In this document: positions 6,864 to 9,527 of the stretch, piece by piece
Numbering within the stretch: position 1 is the first letter of the stretch
How the letters are laid out: each line of letters begins with the position of its first letter
Assembly (NCBI GenBank): GCA_002710905.1
Contig: PAJB01000007.1
Span: 34,421-43,947, forward strand
Length of the DNA: 9,527 nucleotides
Direction: 5' to 3'
Source: Chloroflexota bacterium
GTDB taxonomy: Bacteria > Chloroflexota > Dehalococcoidia > UBA2979
The notes under the pieces: model-generated
What the model saw: only the letters and a program-made list of their open reading frames with translations
Database searches by the model: none
What the model was told of the DNA's origin: nothing
Program-made: the position numbers and the translations under genes

Positions 6864-7469
6864 CTATTGATTTAATCCGTTATATTTATTCATTGCAAAA
6901 TCAATTCCGAATTCAATAATTGTATCAATTGATAAAATCGCTTGAACTAGAATTTTATTCAAATTTTCTTTTTCTTCTTTTGAAGGATTGCTTAAAACCC
7001 ATTTTGATACTTCTTCTGGATCAAAACTTGCTTTGCCATCAATATTTGGTCTACCAACTCCAATTCTAATTCTTAACAATGGCTCATCGTTTATGTAAGT
7101 AAATAATGATTTGATTCCATTATTGCCGCCATGACTTTTACTTTTCTGAATTAATAATTTGCCTACATTAATATCAATGTCATCTGCGATCAAAATGATT
7201 TTATCATTTTGTACGCCTTCTTTATTGATGAGATTATAATAGCTCTTTCCACTATTGTTAAGAAATTCCGTAGATTGCAAACAAAATATTTGCTTCTCGT
7301 GTATTTTCATTGATGCAATTAGAAGGTTGTTTTGTTTTTTAAATTTTGCATGATATTTATCAATATACATGCTGACAATTTTTTGGCCGATATTATGCCT
7401 TGAATCACTATAAGAAGACCCAGGGTTACCTAAACCAATTAATACATACGTGTCTTTATTATTTTTCAT
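6864..7469 (-). CDS. pth: Peptidyl-tRNA hydrolase
   Basis: Pth cleaves the ester bond between peptide and tRNA on peptidyl-tRNAs that drop off ribosomes, recycling tRNA in the cytoplasm. The 201 residues match the bacterial family's usual length of about 190-200. Visible motifs are GLGNPG (12-17, with N15), the catalytic histidine in RHNIG (H25), EFLNNSG (68-74, corresponding to FMNNSG), the conserved Asp in ADDIDINVG (D96) and HGGNNGIKS (113-121). The usual HGGHNG histidine (E. coli H113) is Asn here (N116), while the following Asn is kept (N117). The C-terminal helical lid around 155-190 is intact. The ATG at 7469 has no recognisable ribosome site, but a perfect TATAAT ends 7 bases before it, suggesting a leaderless mRNA. 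It is the first gene of the pth-mfd-HAD-membrane-protein operon. Confidence 0.96.
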   Translation of the reverse strand: MKNNKDTYVLIGLGNPGSSYSDSRHNIGQKIVSMYIDKYHAKFKKQNNLLIASMKIHEKQIFCLQSTEFLNNSGKSYYNLINKEGVQNDKIILIADDIDINVGKLLIQKSKSHGGNNGIKSLFTYINDEPLLRIRIGVGRPNIDGKASFDPEEVSKWVLSNPSKEEKENLNKILVQAILSIDTIIEFGIDFAMNKYNGLNQ

Positions 7470-7476
7470 TAATAAG

Positions 7477-7482
7477 ATTATA
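7477..7482 (-). promoter_or_regulatory. -10 element (TATAAT) of the pth-mfd operon, probably leaderless
   Basis: A perfect TATAAT reads on the minus strand from 7482 to 7477. Seven bases (CTTATTA) separate it from the pth ATG at 7469, so transcription would begin at or next to the A of the start codon. The absence of any Shine-Dalgarno sequence there fits this. The -35 position is poor: the region 7500-7506 shows nothing close to TTGACA. Confidence 0.5.
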
Positions 7483-7583
7483 AGTTAATTCAATAAAGAG
7501 ATGACATTTCATATTAAAAACCTTTTTCCAATAATTCGATATGCATAGTTTAATTTACTTGGTATCATAATATTGTTTTTATT

Positions 7584-7588
7584 AAGGA
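7584..7588 (+). promoter_or_regulatory. Ribosome binding site deciding the TTG start of the beta-subunit gene
   Basis: AAGGA lies 8 bases before the TTG at 7597-7599. A longer reading from an in-frame TTG at 7573 would place this site inside the coding sequence and has no ribosome site of its own, so the shorter 229-residue product is preferred. Confidence 0.65.
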
Positions 7589-7596
7589 CAAATAAA

Positions 7597-8286
7597 TTGC
7601 ACAAAATTATCAACACAGCACTGCAGGAAAAAAGATATTTATTAAATGAAATTGAATCAAAGAACTTGGTCAAATCATATAAGATTCCTGTCGTATCAAC
7701 AAAATTAGCTACTAGCGCAAAAGAAGCAAGAAATATTGCGTCTAAATTAAAATTTCCATTGGTAATGAAAATTGTTTCCAATGATATTTCTCACAAATCC
7801 GATGTCGGAGGAGTAGTTTTAGATGTAGGCAGCTTGAAAGAAGTAGATAATCATTATAAGTCCATGATGAAGGCAGTAAAAAAAACAAATAAACATGCAG
7901 TCATACAAGGCATTGCAATTCAACCAATGGTCAATGATGGCATTGAATTAGTAATTGGAGTCACTACAGATAAACAATTTGGCCCAGTATTAATGTTTGG
8001 ATTAGGTGGGGTCTTTGTAGAATTCATGAAGGATGTATCATTTAAATTAATTCCTTTGAGAAAAATTGATGCAAAAAATATTTTGTCTGAGATTAAATCA
8101 AAAGAAATACTTATGGGGGCTAGGGGTTTTCCAAAGATTGATTTAATTAAATTACAGACTTTAATTTTGAATGTATCAAAATTTGTTCAAGATAATCCAG
8201 AAATTGAAGAAGTTGATCTTAATCCAGTCATTGCTAATAGCAAAGAAATGCTTGCAGTTGATGCTCGTATTGTTTTAAAGCAGTAG
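7597..8286 (+). CDS. ADP-forming acyl/acetyl-CoA synthetase, beta subunit (ATP-grasp)
   Basis: This 229-residue protein is the ATP-grasp subunit of an NDP-forming acyl-CoA synthetase, the length of separate archaeal-type beta subunits. Visible landmarks are VMKI with the ATP-binding lysine K58 and SHKSDVGGVVLDV (65-77), whose H66 matches the second phosphohistidine described in this enzyme family. They continue with ELVIGV (117-122), FGPVLMFGLGG (128-138), GARGFPKID (174-182) and EEVDLNPV (204-211). The enzyme converts acyl-CoA + ADP + phosphate to acid + CoA + ATP through phosphohistidine intermediates, or runs in reverse. The beta subunit handles the nucleotide. The start is TTG, chosen because AAGGA sits 8 bases upstream. 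The alpha-subunit gene follows after 8 bases. The substrate acid (acetate, propionate, branched-chain or aryl) cannot be read from the sequence, and a succinyl-CoA synthetase is unlikely given the subunit sizes and motifs. Confidence 0.9.
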   Translation: MHKIINTALQEKRYLLNEIESKNLVKSYKIPVVSTKLATSAKEARNIASKLKFPLVMKIVSNDISHKSDVGGVVLDVGSLKEVDNHYKSMMKAVKKTNKHAVIQGIAIQPMVNDGIELVIGVTTDKQFGPVLMFGLGGVFVEFMKDVSFKLIPLRKIDAKNILSEIKSKEILMGARGFPKIDLIKLQTLILNVSKFVQDNPEIEEVDLNPVIANSKEMLAVDARIVLKQ

Positions 8287-8294
8287 GTTATAAA

Positions 8295-9527
8295 GTGAAA
8301 ATTAATCCTAAAAAATTAAAAAGAATGCTCAACCCAAAAACAGTTGTTGTAGTAGGTGAAAAAGGTCCTAACTATCAATTTTTATCTTCTCAGTTAGATT
8401 TTAAAGGCAATTTATATTCTGTTCAAATTGATAAAAATGAAATTCCAGGAATAAAAAAATTAGGAGTTAAAAATTTTGCATCATTGGATGATATTCCTGG
8501 TCAAATTGATTTATTGATAGTAGCTGTACCGCGGCAGGTTGCTCCATTTATTGCTCAAGAAGCAATAAAAAGAAACGTGCAAGGTATTCATTTTTTCACT
8601 GCTGGTTTCGAAGAAACAAAAGAAAAAATTGGCATTGATTTACAAAAACAACTAATTGCTCTTATGGATCAGACTGATATTCCTGTAATTGGGCCAAATT
8701 GTATGGGTATATATAATAAGAATATTTCATTAAGATTTCATCCGGCACAAAATATAGCTGAAAATAAACCAAATGTCACAAATCATAATCTATCTTTTTT
8801 GTCTCAAAGTGGTACGCATGGAGTGAATGTAACAGTTGGTGCTCAAAGAAATGGCATTAATGTTGCTCGAGCAATATCATTTGGTAATGCATTATTTGTT
8901 AATGAATGTGATTTACTAGAGTATTTAATAACAGATAAACAAACAGATATAATTGCCTTTTATTTAGAAGGTGTTAAAGATGGTGCAAGATTTATTAATC
9001 TAATTAAAAAATCTAATAAGCCAGTTTTAGTATGGAAGGGCGGGAGAAATAATGCAGGTGCAAGAGCTGTGGCATCTCATACTGCTTCTATGGCATCTAA
9101 CTATGTTATTTGGCAAAAATTGATAGAAGATGCTGGAGGCGTTAACGTAACTTCTTTAGACGAATTAACAAATGTGGCAATGTTATTAAATTATAAAAAA
9201 TATAAGATTGGAGAATCTTTAGCACTCATTACAATGACTGGTGGACAGTCAGTTGCAATTACAGATGCTTTTGAAGATCAAGGATTTGTTATTCCTCAGC
9301 TTACGCGACAATCTTACAAAAAATTGTCTGATTTTTTTAATGTTATTGGTGGGTCATATCGGAATCCATTTGATGCAGGTTCTACCATTGGCAATGATGT
9401 AGATAATTTGAAAAAAATTCTCAGGATTATTGGGCAAGATAAGAATATTACTGGTTCTTTAGTTATAGACATGAACACAAGAATATATACAGAATCTAAA
9501 AAACGATATATTCAATTTCTCGATGCA
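8295..9527 (+). CDS. ADP-forming acyl/acetyl-CoA synthetase, alpha subunit (3' end beyond window)
   Basis: 411 residues are visible with no stop before the right edge; separate alpha subunits are usually about 450-480. Domain order is a CoA-binding Rossmann domain (about 8-140, with NPKTVVVVG at 13-21 and GPNCMG at 133-138), then the first flavodoxin-like ligase domain (about 160-295), then the start of the second (about 305 on, GGQSVAITDAFEDQG at 316-330). The catalytic phosphohistidine is H262 in ARAVASHTAS, where the family more often shows SHTG. SFGNALFVNECDLLEYL (195-211) and YLEGVKDG (223-230) are also typical. The start is GTG; AGG (8285-8287), overlapping the beta gene's TAG stop, serves as ribosome site 7 bases upstream. 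An ATG at codon 11 is less likely because it lacks such a site. It is co-transcribed with the beta gene and passes phosphate from acyl-phosphate to the beta subunit. Confidence 0.92.
   Translation, partial: MKINPKKLKRMLNPKTVVVVGEKGPNYQFLSSQLDFKGNLYSVQIDKNEIPGIKKLGVKNFASLDDIPGQIDLLIVAVPRQVAPFIAQEAIKRNVQGIHFFTAGFEETKEKIGIDLQKQLIALMDQTDIPVIGPNCMGIYNKNISLRFHPAQNIAENKPNVTNHNLSFLSQSGTHGVNVTVGAQRNGINVARAISFGNALFVNECDLLEYLITDKQTDIIAFYLEGVKDGARFINLIKKSNKPVLVWKGGRNNAGARAVASHTASMASNYVIWQKLIEDAGGVNVTSLDELTNVAMLLNYKKYKIGESLALITMTGGQSVAITDAFEDQGFVIPQLTRQSYKKLSDFFNVIGGSYRNPFDAGSTIGNDVDNLKKILRIIGQDKNITGSLVIDMNTRIYTESKKRYIQFLDA

Larger units (their letters stand above)
7470..7596. promoter_or_regulatory. Divergent control region between pth and the CoA-synthetase genes
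   Basis: This 127-base gap drives pth leftward and the CoA-synthetase pair rightward. Besides the pth -10 element, it contains CATAAT (7566-7571), a possible plus-strand -10 without a clear -35, and the ribosome site AAGGA (7584-7588). No riboswitch, terminator hairpin or small gene was recognised in it. Confidence 0.35.

Noticed and set aside
7540..7547. Palindrome TATGCATA in the divergent region as an operator
   Set aside because: An 8-base palindrome is expected by chance in DNA this AT-rich, and no second copy or extended symmetry was found.
7573..7596. Upstream TTG at 7573 as start of the beta-subunit gene
   Set aside because: It has no ribosome site, and the reading would place the good AAGGA site inside the gene; TTG at 7597 fits better.
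7509..7781. 90-codon minus-strand frame opposite the CoA-synthetase beta gene
   Set aside because: It overlaps the conserved beta-subunit coding sequence, shows no family motif, and is best explained as an antisense shadow.
1..9527. Search for a defence system, prophage, transposon or CRISPR array
   Set aside because: Every long frame except the membrane protein belongs to a recognisable housekeeping or metabolic family, and no terminal repeats, transposase or spaced repeats were seen.

Overview
The window is an AT-rich (roughly 30% G+C by eye), densely packed stretch of a bacterial chromosome. It holds seven protein-coding genes, two of them cut by the window edges, and only two intergenic gaps longer than 20 bases. 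No RNA gene, insertion sequence, CRISPR array or phage gene was seen. The presence of mfd shows it is bacterial. Compact spacing, low G+C, frequent TTG/GTG starts and long A/T homopolymers suggest a streamlined, possibly aquatic, lineage. The pth-mfd linkage and the style of the lipoate-ligase-like protein recall Gram-positive-type or Chloroflexota lineages, but the sequence alone does not settle this.

Left part (1-1967): a gene on the minus strand, running off the left edge, encodes at least three RidA/YjgF modules in one chain. It diverges from a plus-strand gene for a lipoate/biotin-ligase-fold protein, across a 104-base shared control region. The RidA-type gene is the most unusual item. 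Module 1 has lost the substrate-binding arginine, module 2 keeps it, and module 3 is cut by the edge. Modules 2 and 3 still resemble each other at DNA level. A run of nine A bases sits exactly in the linker after module 1, and one-base slippage in either direction meets a stop within a few codons.

Middle (1974-7469): a compact minus-strand operon reads pth (peptidyl-tRNA hydrolase), mfd (transcription-repair coupling factor), a HAD-family phosphatase, then an unrecognised multi-pass membrane protein. Gaps are 18 and 16 bases, then a 4-base ATGA overlap. The first gene has a perfect TATAAT placed so that its mRNA would be leaderless. The last gene converges on the lipoate-ligase-like gene with only 6 bases between stops.

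Right part (7470-9527): a second divergent region separates pth from a plus-strand pair encoding the beta (ATP-grasp) and alpha (CoA-binding, phosphohistidine) subunits of an ADP-forming acyl-/acetyl-CoA synthetase. Together they would interconvert an acyl-CoA plus ADP and phosphate with the free acid, CoA and ATP. The alpha gene is cut by the right edge.

Most of the window is core housekeeping and energy metabolism. No complete new defence or mobile system is visible. The candidates for something new are the multi-module RidA protein with its slippery linker and the orphan membrane protein.
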